Part shown: positions 48,225-59,494 of the stretch, piece after piece
Layout of the letters: every line of letters starts with the position of its first letter
Numbering within the stretch: position 1 is the stretch's first letter
NCBI GenBank assembly: GCA_013399695.1
Contig: VXAU01003997.1
Location: 682,001 to 746,000 of the forward strand
Length of the DNA: 64,000 nucleotides
Source: Formicarius rufipectus
Taxonomy: Eukaryota; Chordata; Aves; Passeriformes; Formicariidae
Reading direction: 5' to 3'
Made by a program: the position numbers and the translations under genes
The notes under the pieces: model-generated
Databases searched by the model: none
The model's input: only the letters and a program-made list of their open reading frames with translations
Told to the model about the DNA's origin: nothing

Positions 48225-48919
48225 TGTGGAGGTTTTTACCCGGTGTTCACCCAAACCTCCAGGCCCCCCTTTCCCAGAGGGAAAGGAAAAAGACAAAAGG
48301 CCAAAAAAACAGCTGAGAGATAATGGCAAAGCAAATTTAGAGTGGCCAAATACTTAAATTTATTACTAACAAGATAAGAACTAAAACTAAGAGTAATAAA
48401 ACTAAAAAGTTAGAAATAAATCAGTCTTAAGAACACCTTTTTCCTCCCAATCCTCCCTTTTTCCAGCAGTTGGAGTGAGCAGGGAATGGGGGGTTTGCAG
48501 GTGGTTGTTGTTGCTGCCATTGCTCTTGTCCTGTGGGTCACTCATGGGGTGAAGTCGGGTCTCTGCACCCCAAGGGATCTCCATGGGTGAAGAGGGGCAC
48601 AGCTTTCAGTCCTTCCCCCCTTCTGCTCCAGCGTGGGGTCCCTCCTTTGCCTCCTCCTGCTCCCACCTTGGTCTCTGTGTTGTTCTCTCATGGCTGGAAA
48701 ATTTCAACTGCCCCACACTTCTAAATTCTTAACTCTGTTATCCCAGAGCTGTGACTGTGATTCTTAATTGGCTCAACTTTGGCCACCAGCAGGAGGTCCC
48801 TCCTGGCCCTGGCTGTCATTGGCTCCACAGGACAGGGGAAGCTTCTGGCAGCTTCTAACAGAAGCCACCCATGGTAGCCTCCCCTTCTACAAAAAATTCA
48901 GCCACAGAAACTTATGACA
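48225..48919 (-). mobile_element. Endogenous retrovirus solo LTR, 695 bp
   Basis: It begins TGTGGAGGTTTTTACC on the plus strand and ends CAGAAACTTATGACA, the expected TG...CA ends. Exact GTGGT duplications flank it. The minus orientation is preferred because AATAAATTTAAG then lies in the last quarter, and CCAAT boxes (CCAATTAAG, AGCCAATGAC) lie in the first third, as in U3. No internal retroviral sequence adjoins it, so recombination has removed the body. The family name is uncertain; the 5-bp duplication points to ERVL-like. Confidence 0.9.
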
Positions 48920-48924
48920 GTGGT
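48920..48924. repeat. Target-site duplication, right copy (GTGGT)
   Basis: Exact match to 48220-48224. Confidence 0.85.
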
Positions 48925-49160
48925 GGACAGTTGCTACTCATGGAAGAGGCTGGGATCATTCCTGCAGTATTGAACATGGCATGTTTATCATCAAAATAAC
49001 CTGCACCCTCCTCTTGCTATGTCGTTCACAGGGTGAGTCATGACGCACCCAACCGATTCCTTACTGCCCTGCTGGAGTTTGCCTTCCTACATCATGTGTA
49101 AGAACTGAGTGAGCCTTGACACTGTGAGGTGTTACAACCAGGCATTAGGTGTGTGGACTC

Positions 49161-49391
49161 CAGTCACAGAATCACAGAACCTCTAAGGTGTTTTCCAACC
49201 TCTAAGGTTGGAAAACACCTCCAGGATCAGCAGCTCCAACCTGGGACTGCTCCCCACCTTGTCAACCAGCCCAGAGCACTGAGTGCCACGTCTAGTCCTT
49301 TCTTGGACACTTCCAGGGATGGGAACTCCACCACCTCCCTGGGCAGCCCCTTCCAATGCCTGACAACCTTTTTAGTGAAGAAATCTCAAAA
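49161..49391 (-). repeat. CR1 LINE, type 2, with internal foldback
   Basis: In minus orientation, the tail side is AGTCACAGAATCACAGAACC. Further in are GAGCACTGAGTGCCACGTC and GGGCAGCCCCTTCCAATGCC. A perfect 15-bp inverted repeat (49186-49200 with 49206-49220) sits near the tail, where consensus CR1 has only one of the two arms. Confidence 0.92.
49186..49220. repeat. Perfect 15-bp inverted repeat, 5-nt loop
   Basis: The arms are AGGTGTTTTCCAACC and GGTTGGAAAACACCT, and the loop is TCTAA. The right arm is the ordinary CR1 sequence; the left arm looks like an inverted copy of it. Confidence 0.95.
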
Positions 49392-49856
49392 TTAGTTCAA
49401 ATCTTGTGATAACACGTCTGGTAGTGACCAAAATCTGAACAGGCAGAGCCTTTCAGAAGCAGCAAGGTGACCACTAACCTGCCTCATATTTGAAACATCT
49501 CTGAGATAAGTTTTGGCCTCTGAGCTGTCACTTGATCTCCCATGTGCTCCCACAGCACAATAATGTGAAACTCTCTGTGCTTCTTTGTGCTGCCTCACCC
49601 TAAAGAATTGTGAGGACAAATATTTGATGGAGAAAGGCCCAGATGTCCTCTCAGATCCATAAGGGTCAGTGTTTTCTACCCACACTGCTCATCAGTTTTG
49701 AACAGAGAATAAAATTCAGGAGCTTCTTCCTTTGGTGCTTCCTTAGCAAGCATAGACTCCTTGCTGTTCACAAGGCAACCACAGTCTTAAAGTTCTTTAA
49801 CTTCTGGCCAGTTTTCTGTTTCTTAATGCAAACTTGAGTATACTTTAAGTGGATTC
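49392..49856. other. Unique sequence, no gene seen
   Basis: No element recognised. The 97-codon minus frame has no known domain. Confidence 0.5.
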
Positions 49857-50036
49857 TAAAAGGTTGTCAAGCATTGGAATGGGCTTCCCAGGGCAGTGGT
49901 GGATCACTGGTGTTCAAGAAATGACTGGAAATGGCACTTGTGCTCTGGTTTAGTTGATGTGATAGTATTTGATCAAAGCTTGGACTCACTTGTCTTGGAG
50001 GTCTTTTCCAGCCCTAATGATTCTGTGATTCTGTGG
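49857..50036 (+). repeat. CR1 LINE, type 2-like, 3' fragment
   Basis: AAGCATTGGAATGGGCTTCC marks the ORF2 C-terminal block, and the end carries GATTCTGTGATTCTGTGG, two intact tail octamers. The middle is diverged. Confidence 0.9.
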
Positions 50037-50103
50037 ATGCCAAGGGGGGACCATTAGGACAGCTCTTTAAAGAAGCCACATGTCAAAATGCCAAAACAAC
50101 CAG

Positions 50104-50126
50104 CCAACCAACCAACCAACCAACCA
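50104..50126 (+). repeat. (CAAC)n microsatellite
   Basis: About 23 bp of uninterrupted CAAC/CCAA units. Confidence 0.95.
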
Positions 50127-51419
50127 GAAACCCCACACCAAACCCAAAATTTAGGAAACACTTGAAAGTCTCACTCAGAAAAGTCTCCCTATAGGGTCAC
50201 TGGAACTGGGATACTCTACTAGTATATGACTAGATCAAACATTACATGATAATAAATGTATTAGACACAAGTTAGTCCATAATTGCTTGATTTCTTCAGA
50301 TACACATTTTCTCAATTAAATTCTGGAAGTCTTTCATCTCAAATGCACAAAAGAAGCAGAATAAGAATAAATTCCAGGTGCAAATCTGCCTTCCTCGCCC
50401 CAAAGTGAGGAACACTTTGGTGCTGAACCACAGTAGAATTTGCATCAGAGAAAGCATTGCTGTGTCACAGCACAGTCCATTTGAGACTGGGAACAGCTCA
50501 AGAGGAGATGGATACAGACAGGTCACATAGTAAAGAACTATTAAAACAAGCTGTTAGTTTTCTGGAGAAGTAATAGACGATCTGCCTGCAAGCTACTGAT
50601 CCATAAAAACACAAATCGTTTCGACTGAATCTACTTGAAGTGAATTTTGCTGAATCTTCTCTCCCAGAAGAAGAATTCACCCCCTCCCCCTCCCGATTCC
50701 ACTCCCCAAACCTTAATTTTCTGAAACATACAGGAAGATTAGTGCATAAAGGAGAGACCATCTGTTTCTTTTCATCACTGAACCAAAGATGGTTTCCTCT
50801 GTAGGGAAGATCGCAGCCCTTATGATGTGGAGACTGTTTCTTATTTAAGTGCAAGCAGACAGGAACCTGACAGGTTATTATTTCCTTTCAAAATGAATAA
50901 AGGAAGTTGCATCATCAATTAGTTATCTTGCTTTATTCCTCTGGCACACAGAGCAGCATAAAGGGGTAGGGGAGCAGTTCAGGTAATTTTCACATTATTT
51001 CTATCTTCCCTCTTCTCTGGCTTTAACAGGCAACCTCATACACAGGGTCAGCAGTATTGAGTTTCCACCAGGGTTTTGGTTTACTTTCCTCCTGGAATAC
51101 CAGGATGACCCCAGGAACTGAAACACGTTTTTAACACACAGACACATGCATCACAGGAAAAATTCTGTTGGAAGCATGTCTGGCACATACTATTAATACT
51201 GTGGGTTATGGTTACCTGGATGTTGATGACAAGCTCCTTCCTGTCCCAAGGTCTGGCACTGTTGGGATAATCAAGTTATCTAATCAATTAATATAAGACA
51301 AATTCAAGAACAAGCCTGCTTCTCCAGTCTTTGTTTTCCCAACTATCACTCTACTCTCCCACATTGTTATTCTTAAGTACTTCAGATTCCAAAGTAAATT
51401 AGGTCTGTAAGTGAGTTAC
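50127..51419. other. Unique sequence, no gene seen
   Basis: The minus frame at 50498-50854 (118 codons) shows no recognisable domain. No repeats noted. Confidence 0.5.
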
Positions 51420-51785
51420 TGTTGTGATACAGTAAATATCTAAACCATATGCTAAATTGTTTAAGTTATCACTTCATTTATGTTAAATGTTAAATTCAGG
51501 TGTTGTTAAACTTAAGTGCTGTTGGATCTTTAGGCCATATTCCTTTTTGTCCTGACTCCCACCATCCAGTCTCCACATGGATAGTCCTGGGTTTTATTTT
51601 GGTTTGGACTGATTGACTCTGGATTTTTGTTTGGTTTTTCTCACTGTCATTTAACCATCTACTAAGTAGTAGCATGAACCTTGCAAACAACCTCTGTTGT
51701 GCTGTTGCTTTTCTATTAAACGTATTCTCTTCTTGCTACCTTTGCTGCTGATTTTTTAAAACACCTTAAAAACCCACTCACAACA
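51420..51785 (+). mobile_element. Candidate short solo LTR
   Basis: The segment is bounded by perfect 8-bp inverted ends, TGTTGTGA and TCACAACA, and is 366 bp long. Near its 3' end TTCTATTAAACG resembles a variant poly(A) signal, followed by a pyrimidine-rich stretch as in R-U5. No target duplication was found (flanks GTTAC and CCCTG), so the boundaries or the identity could be wrong. Confidence 0.45.
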
Positions 51786-52003
51786 CCCTGTCATGGATTC
51801 TATTCTGCAGCTGAGGATTTAAAGGTGCCGCATGGCTAATTGAACCTATTATCCAAGATCTGTTGAAATCTATGGTGTCACTTCTTGACATCCACAGCTT
51901 CTGTCCAGAAACTCCCTTCTTCTCTCTAGCTAGGACAAATGGATAAGCCAAAGAGAGATCTAAAGCTGTGGGTGTTTGGATAAATACCTCCTTATTACCA
52001 TTC

Positions 52004-52052
52004 TCAGAGAATCAGAGACAACAGGGCTGGAAGAGACTTTAAGATATCACCT
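52004..52052 (-). repeat. Possible CR1 terminal scrap
   Basis: GAGAATCAGAGACAACAGGG followed by CTGGAAGAGACTTTAAGA resembles the reverse complement of a CR1 end. It is short and diverged. Confidence 0.5.
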
Positions 52053-52154
52053 GGACCATTTTTCTGGTCAGAATTGGGAACTATTCCCTCCAGTCTCTCT
52101 TCCTCGTCTTACCATTGCAAAAAGACATCTGATTTCTATCCTGGATTTATTTTC

Positions 52155-52560
52155 ATAAAATCACAGAGTTATTTATGTGGGAAGGGACTTCTGGAAGACT
52201 ATAATCCAACCTTCTGCTCAAGACCGGGCTAACAGTAAAATTAGCTCAGGTTGCTCAGAGTTTTCTCCAGTTGAACTTGGAAAATTTCCACAATTTCCAG
52301 TATTTGATGGGTTTCATTTTGAGTCCTCTTTTCTCCTATTTAGTTGACATTTTCTTTGCTGTGAGCTGTATCTGCTGCCCCCTCAGGCTATCACTGAAGA
52401 TCTCTGAGGAGGAAGGTTGTGATCCTCTGTTCTCTGCAACCACCCAACAGGTAACAGGAGATAAGCAATAATATCCCCCTGAGCTTTTCTTCTCCCACCT
52501 GAACAAACTCAGCTCTCTCATCCTCTCCTACATCATGAATCACCTTGGTGTTCCCCTTGC
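52155..52560 (-). repeat. Old, diverged CR1 LINE copy
   Basis: The plus strand reads AAAATCACAGAGTTATTTAT, then GGAAGGGACTTCTGGAAG, then ATAATCCAACCTTCTGCTC. Further on are GAACAAACTCAGCTCTCTC and CACCTTGGTGTTCCCCTTGC. The order matches the reverse complement of a CR1 3' half, but many substitutions and indels make it much older than the other copies. Confidence 0.75.
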
Positions 52561-54670
52561 TTCCATTCATTCCTCCCCCTTCCAAAATGCCCCAAAACAG
52601 TATCATCCTCCTTGACCGACATCAAAACTCTCCCCACACATCTGCTCTCCAAACGAAGCACACCCAGCAATTTGAGGCTTGCCCAGAAGACACAGATCCT
52701 GAGCCTAATTTTTGTTGTTCTCATGGGGTCTCCCTCCAAACTCTGCTCATTTTCCTTGATCTGGAGGAAGGGTGTTTATTTTATATATATATATATATAT
52801 GTAATTTTTTTTAAATATATATTTATTTTATAGCCAAATTCCTGTTTATGATCAGTACAAAGGAAGGATCATTTCAAGGATATTTCATTTAACATAGTTA
52901 TTTATACATCCCATGGTAACTTTAGATTTTTCCATTCTATTATGATTTTGCAGATTCGTGGCCAATTTGCACCCCAGTGTACATCTTTGGCCTGTTTCTA
53001 ATGAAACACTGTTCTACCAATGATTTTCCATTTCACATTTACATTAAAATTAGCAACTTCTTGAGTTTAATGATATCCAGGAACTCCTACTCAGCTCAGA
53101 CAGGAGCTGGACAGACCTGAATATCAGAATGGACATCTGAATGGAATCTGCTCCCATCCCTAAAGCCTACTGATCCTTCTTGGACTCTTCAGAAGAAATT
53201 AAAGAATCCCTTGGGGTTTGTTTTGGTTTGGTTTTTGTGTTTTTTTTTTTCAGGGAGACACTATTGACCACATTTCCTTAATAAACCATTTATTTTAAAA
53301 TTTATCCTTAACACCAACTTTTCTGGCATCCAAACTGTTTACACATTGAGACATCACATATCTGAAAAGGAATGCCTTTGGCCTACATGTGAGATATTTT
53401 TGGCATCTGCTTCAAACCCCATTCAAAGCAGTGGTCTTGGAGGAAGAGGGAACAATGTCAGCCTACCTGGGTTGAGAAGGTCCACTTAGAGTGACCTGAT
53501 TCCGGACTAATGTCTCTGAGGAAAATAAGCAGGGACATTTTGCATTCCAGCTCTTACTACTGGGTACCCATTTAACAAAATACATTTGACAGTTGTTTAA
53601 AATAACAAAAAGCACCCCCCAAACAGCACATCAGAGACAGCAGCCCCGCTGCACTCTCAGTCTGATTGCAGGTCCCTCTCTTCACACTCAGCCTGACATC
53701 CTGAGGATGATGAGACACCTTCATAATTAAGCATCTCCCATGTGTCTTACACCTGCTTCACTGGGGAATGAAAATGCCACAAAATGCCTCTTTCACAGAG
53801 CAGAAGACAATGTCCCTTATACTTTTTTTGTCTGCCTTGCTCATCACATCTCCACAGCTTGCACCCCCACCTCTCTGCCTTATGTCCCCATCAGGGTCTG
53901 TATTCCCTCCCATCACTTGAAGGTTATTAACATTTTGACTATTTTTCTTCCAGGCCTATGTAGAGTCTTCCCTCTCCAGCCCCCAGCCATCCTTGTGGTG
54001 GGAATTTCACCCTCACAGAGGAAATCAAATAAAAAGCCAGGCATGTTGGCTTTGCCAAGAGCCATTTCTTCAGAGACCATTTGGAGGGCCCTGCTGTCCC
54101 ACAGCACTTAAATTGGGACCTTTCAGCAGCTCGTGATTTTACTTGAAAGAGAAGAAAAAAAACCCAAAAAAACAGAGCTGTGGAGAGAAGTTTCCCAAGT
54201 GAAACTTTAGTCTCAGAAAGGCAAGGAAAGAAGGTTCTTTTTTAAAACACAAACTGCTACGGACTATAGCACTATAAACTACTGCTCTGGAGTTGAGATA
54301 AATTTAGTATGGATTCATCACTGAGAAGTAACTTCTCCTGGTATGTGAGCTATCTGTGAGCTTTTGAAGCTGCATTCACTGGACTCCATAGAGGGGTAAA
54401 CAGACTGGCATGTATCTCACTGTATACGTGCTCTTGCATGGGAAAATCCAGTTTAATCCCTGGCATTTCAGCTCTCCATGTTCTGTTCTTGGCCAGGCAG
54501 CTGCTTTTAGGGAAACCTTTCATCTTCAAGCAAGACAAGGAGCAAACATCATTGATCTTGTGTGATCAGGAGCAAAGTTTCTACTGCAAACACTGAGCTG
54601 TTTGAAGCTTCTGATTTCTGGGTAAGAGTGTTCTGTTAGCAAAGGATAGAGGGCAAGAAGGAAAGGAAAG
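52561..54670. other. Unique AT-rich sequence with (TA)n and T-rich runs
   Basis: A (TA)n run lies at 52782-52800 and a T-rich/GTTT patch at about 53216-53251. The plus frame at 53740-54111 (123 codons) has no known domain. Confidence 0.5.
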
Positions 54671-54770
54671 GAATCACAGATTTCACAGAGTATGCTGAGT
54701 TGGAAGGAACCCACAAGAACCATCAAGTCCAACTCTTAAGTGAATTGCCCATGCAGGGATTGAACTGACA
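54671..54770 (-). mobile_element. tRNA-Ile/CR1 SINE fragment, TguSINE1-like
   Basis: Read on the minus strand, the segment starts inside a tRNA T-arm (CAGTTCAATCCCTGCATGGG, compare the B box GGTTCGAATCC). It continues with CAATTCACTTAAGAGTTGG, then a CR1-X-type tail (CTTGATGGTTCTTGTGGG) and a degenerate terminus. This head-tail order is that of the passerine TguSINE1 family. The B box lies at about 54757-54767. The A box and most of the tRNA head are missing, so it is 5'-truncated and cannot be transcribed by Pol III on its own. Confidence 0.7.
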
Positions 54771-57324
54771 ACAAATTTATTATTTTTTTTTTTTTGGTCA
54801 CAAAATCTTCTTGAAGTAATTTCATGATTTTTAAGTTTAAAGACCACATACATCACAAAACTTTGCTAGGCCAACCGGGTGAGTCAAGAACTTTACATGC
54901 TGGATATTTGTTTTCCATCTTCCAGAGCTCTGCTGGCTGTCAAACTAATGCACATTTCATGGTGCATGAAGCAAATCACTGGAGAGAAAGGGGAAAGAGC
55001 CACTGAGGTCACTGATCCTGCAGCAAAAGTGGGGGCAGGTTTTGGGTTTGTCAGGTCAGGTTTTCTTCATGTGGTGATCGGTTCAATCTCTTTGGCCTGG
55101 AATCTTCTCCCACTCACCTCATGTGAACTGAGTTTATCTGAAGGGCAGAGCTGAAACTTCCCTAAGTGCGACGAATAAAGAGAAGGGAGAAGTTCTTCCA
55201 TTGGTCCTTACTTTGTGCATTTATTTGCACTTACACTGAGTGCAACTCTGGTGTTTCACACTAATTTTACTGTCAGATAAGTGTTAGGGTGGAGAACAAC
55301 CTAAATTTAATCCTGTGTGGAAAGATTGTTTTTGGGACACTTTGACCCCCAGACATTAGAAGAAAACCACAATCATTCAATCTGAGTTTCACAGCAATGG
55401 ATGGAGAGATTATTTTCTTAAATGTCTAAGTGTGAAATACAATGAGTAAATAAACAATCCACAGAGACTGGGAAACTTCATGGGATGCAACAGCATGGCA
55501 CAAATGAAAAGGTTTTCCTTACATTGTAAGAAGGATAAATAATTACAGGCAAGAGGAAAATAAATAAATATTTTGAAGAACATTAAGAAGGGTTAGGGCA
55601 GAAAGTCTTACTACATTTACTAAGAGAACCTTCAAAGAGAAAGTTTTTGGGAAAGTTGGAGATTTTTATGGGAGTGCCTACATAAACAGTGTTCACTATG
55701 GGAGCACTATCCTGGTATCAGGCTGTTTTAACTTTAAGCTACACAAGGGAATGAGATGCAATCCTACAATTTTATTTTTTTTTTAACTTATATATAGTAA
55801 AGGAATTTCTGTGCCTTATTTTGTGATCAGGGGAATTATTCTGATTTGCAAGAGCTCAAATTAACATGAGGTCCAAACTGGATCAATGCTACTGAAATAA
55901 AACTTTGTTATTTCCCCCTGAGTTATGTTCTGTGGTGTCTGAGACATCAAAATAAAATTACAGGTACAGATAGAAACCTTAACCCCCATTAAGCTTTCTG
56001 GCAATAGAGACACAAGCACAGGGGCTGTTACACCAGGGTGAAGCACAGCAGAGCTCTAGGGCTGGCATTTTTAAAAATCCTATTCATTATTCTTAACTCT
56101 GCCACGAGTCTCAGCTGTTTTTTTACTTTTCTTTCTTCTTCTGCTTCATTGACAAACACACTTTGAGATATGAGCTGTTGATTCACTGTAATTTAGGGTA
56201 TATCTGGAAGGGAATGATGCTTTTTTTCCAGAATGGGGATCAGAGGTATGAGATCACTCTCCTTCATACATCCACATCACTCTTCCAGCACAGGGTTAGA
56301 TCAGCATGTTTAGTGCAGGACCTTTTTTTTCCACAGCTTCCAGTGAGTTGCTGGAGGTGCTTTGAGAGTACAAGAACAGGGGAAAGCCCACAAAAGGCTG
56401 ATGGGCATCCTGAATGAGAGCCACAGCTGACCACACACATCAGACCAGCTCATCTTTCACAGCAGACTAAATCCAGACTTCATTTGCTCGCAGTTTCTGT
56501 CTTGACATCACTGTGGTTTTCTCAGCCTTTGACTCCCTAGCTAATGGGAGCTGTTTCATGCAATTCTGAGCAGAAATTATGGGAAAAAATTAGAACAATT
56601 CTGCTGGATAACAGGATTTAGGTGAATGAATAAGTTTCATCCAAAGTTTTGTTTCACCCTCTTATTTGGTTTCTGTGGCACTTAATACAAATAAAATGAT
56701 TCAGCTGTAACCATAATTTTATATATATTCTATTCATGGCACTCTGTCTCATTTGAGTTAGGGAAAAAATTGCTGACTTATAAAACATTTCAGTGTGAGC
56801 TTTTGAAATTTTCAATTCCTTTCATTAAATATTTTTACTTCTCCTCTAAACTTTGGACAAAGAGAAAAGGATAAAAAAAGAATTTGAGAATTAGGAATTT
56901 CCAAAGGGATGGAAAAAGTCACCATCCATAAACTACTATTTATGCATCAAACTACATCAGGAGAAAGCGAAAGCCTTTATGCTTTAAGTCACACACACTG
57001 TGCCTCACTAATTTATGTTGGAATAGAGCTGAGGTCTTTACATTATTTCTAGACTCTTTTAAAAGTGGTTACACTGGCAATGTGGCCCTTGAGTAAAGCT
57101 GCTTTTTGCAATTTCTTTCAGGAAACATCATGCAAGCTGGTCTCAGTGCCACGGCTACTTGAGACAACAGGTTGGTGGACATTTTCTGCACATGCTGAGG
57201 CTTTTTCACTCCAGGTATTATCAGCAGAATCAAATATCACTTTAGTCAGGCATTTTACTGAAAGTGAAGCAAGAACAAGGCCTGAAAGAGTTCACTGAAT
57301 TAGTAAAGGTTAGTTAGTTGCTCT
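54771..57324. other. Unique AT-rich sequence, no gene seen
   Basis: A T14-type run lies near 54783-54796. No gene or further transposon recognised. Confidence 0.5.
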
Positions 57325-57344
57325 GTTAGAAAATTGCCAGATGC

Positions 57345-57892
57345 GTGTTCTGCCTGATACCTGATGAATAACTTGTCCTGTTCTACTCACTGGACCACAA
57401 CCTTAGAAGACTGCTGGGAGTGCTACAGGATAAACCCAGTGGTCATGAATCAGGGTAACATGGACATTTGAATAAGGTAGGAAGGCCTTGAGCCAAGGAG
57501 GTTGGCAAGCTTGATTAGCTGGGTCACTGAACAAAGAAAAGTGGAGAGGTCACGGTGAGAAAGAGGAGAAAATTACCCCTGAAGAGGCTGAAGGGCGGAC
57601 AGACCACCTACAAACTGTGCCAAGAGAAGATCCTGGAAGGCTCTGCCTCAAGCTCTGCCCAAACTTCACCTCCTATGAATATGATAATTAGATATAACAA
57701 CTTCATGAATATGTATGTTAAGATGTTATAATCTTGAATGTCAACTGGATAAATTACCTCATTCTCGCTGAAACTTTGGAGCAGTTTGTGCCATGGAACT
57801 GCCTCGCTGCCCAACATTGCAGTAAATACCTTTGCTGCTTAAAGACCAAATTGTCTCTGCGCAGTTCATTTATTTCGTGCTTTTTGGCATCA
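57345..57892 (+). mobile_element. Candidate solo LTR, ERVK-like, boundaries uncertain
   Basis: The 3' part reads like a retroviral R-U5: CTTCATGAATATGTATGTTA, then CATTGCAGTAAATACCTTTG, then CTTTTTGGCATCA. Avian class II LTRs have a comparable ATGAATATG ... AATAAA-like ... U5 order. The 5' edge is not clear and no target duplication was found. No primer-binding site follows, so if it is an LTR it is solo. Confidence 0.5.
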
Positions 57893-58230
57893 AAAGAAAA
57901 AAACTGATAAAATCAATTCACTCCATGAAAGAAAGATAACACCGTGTCAGCATCAGCCTTTGAAAACTCCCTGGGATCAGTGGCTGTGGAATCAATTCGG
58001 CATGGAATACTACCTGGTGTACATTTTCCCTCTTTCCCCTTCTCCTGCATGAATTGCTCTGTGCCTAACAGAGACACAAAGCAGAGAGACCAGAATGCTG
58101 CCTGGTTCAGGGTCTCTCCTGGCAGAGGTCATTAACTGTGGCTGCATAGTGGGAAATGAGTTTGGGAGAGAGTGATACCCTGGAAAACCGTGAACTCCCC
58201 CAGGGTTTGAAAGAGCAGCCTTAAACCACA
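57893..58230. other. Short unique spacer between two LTR-like segments
   Basis: No gene recognised. The 126-codon minus frame that starts in this region crosses into the next LTR. Confidence 0.5.
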
Positions 58231-58235
58231 GGAGT
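58231..58235. repeat. Target-site duplication, left copy (GGAGT)
   Basis: Exact match to 58926-58930. Confidence 0.85.
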
Positions 58236-58925
58236 TGTGCTGGTTTAGAGTTAAACTGGCAGGAGAAATGAATCCGACTCAGAATGGGATTGCAAGTCAG
58301 AATAACAATTGAATAAAAGATCACAAAATACACTGGCACAGAAGGAAAATTCGTTTGTGCCACAAAAACACCAGCTGTACAGCCCAGCACAGCGGGGCAC
58401 GAGCAGGATGGAGCTCACCAACCCCTGTGCCGAGCACCACGTGGCCCCACCCCAAGTTCAAAGTAAAAAGAAAACAAGAAACCTGCTGGTGACAATGATG
58501 GTTGCAGTCTGGTGGCAGTCTCAGTCTGGTTGAGGCTCTGGTCCTCTGGATCTGAAGAAAGCTCCCAGTCCCAAAACCCCAGGCTGATCTCTGCTTGGGC
58601 TCAGATGGGAACGCCCAGTCCCTCCCCCAGGGCAGAGACTTTCACAATGGGTGATTTACTCTGTGAGGTGAACAATGGCATATTTTTGGCATCCCTGATG
58701 GCGCATTAGCAGATATGACCCCTCAGGTGTGTGTGGAGACAGGAAAACTTCCTTATCTCACAGAAGATCCTAAACACCCAGCTTGTAGCCTGAGGGGTCG
58801 GGTGTGCCTTAGGCAGCTGCTGCAAATGGGCCATTGTGAGCAGTTTGTGGGAAAAAATGACATAGAGGGTTTAGAATAGACACCCACCCAGTGACAAACT
58901 GATCCTGGCTACTAAAACCAGGACA
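58236..58925. mobile_element. Endogenous retrovirus solo LTR, 690 bp
   Basis: The ends are TGTGCTGGTTTAGAG and CTAAAACCAGGACA, and GGAGT is duplicated exactly on both sides. The 5-bp duplication and TGT...ACA ends suggest an ERVL-like family. Orientation is not firm: minus orientation (TGTCCTGGTTTTAG ... AAACCAGCACA) matches other avian LTRs, but the only clear AATAAA (in AATTGAATAAAAGATC) is on the plus strand near the left end. No internal viral sequence is attached. Confidence 0.88.
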
Positions 58926-58930
58926 GGAGT
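58926..58930. repeat. Target-site duplication, right copy (GGAGT)
   Basis: Exact match to 58231-58235. Confidence 0.85.
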
Positions 58931-58999
58931 GAACACAGCTTAAAGAAACAGAAACATGGGGGATTTTCACTTCAACCCATACTTACTTAGATCTTGGGG

Positions 59000-59190
59000 A
59001 GGTTCAGGCTGGTCATCGAGGAGTGTTTCACTTGAGGATGTTGCAGCCCTGGAGCAAAGCTGCTGAAACTCCCTCCTTGTGGGTTTTCAAGGCTTGGGTG
59101 GGAGCAGCTGCAGCATTGACAGCAGCCCTGCTCTGAACTTGAACTCCTGAGAACTTTGCCAGCCAAGAGGTCTGGGATCCTACGATCCCA
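59000..59190 (+). repeat. Possible very old CR1 3' fragment
   Basis: Short blocks in CR1 order are visible: GGTTCAGGCTGG, CCCTGGAGCAAAGCTGCTG, GGTTTTCAAGGC, CAGCCCTGCTCTGAAC and CTCCTGAGAACTTTGCCAGC. Similarity is low and I give it only as a candidate. Confidence 0.35.
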
Positions 59191-59494
59191 GCAGGCACAA
59201 TTAATAAGAACTGTTCACACCTTTGGTATCAAAGAGAAAAAAAAGATAAGGCAGGTTCAGCATCTGCTTTTTGGCTTTGAAGGCACGCACAGGCTCACAG
59301 CACTGTTCTGTTAAAAAAGCTGAGAGAAAGGCTCTCACTGGTGTTGTTAACACCATCTGTGAGCTGCAGTATTAAACATGATTTGCCTGGTTTTAAAATT
59401 CACTGGTGGGGCCCCTGAGTACTCTCTGTGGGAGACAATCATGACACTGCCCAGTTCGTTGCTCTGAGGTTTTGGACCTTCAGTTATTTGGGTT

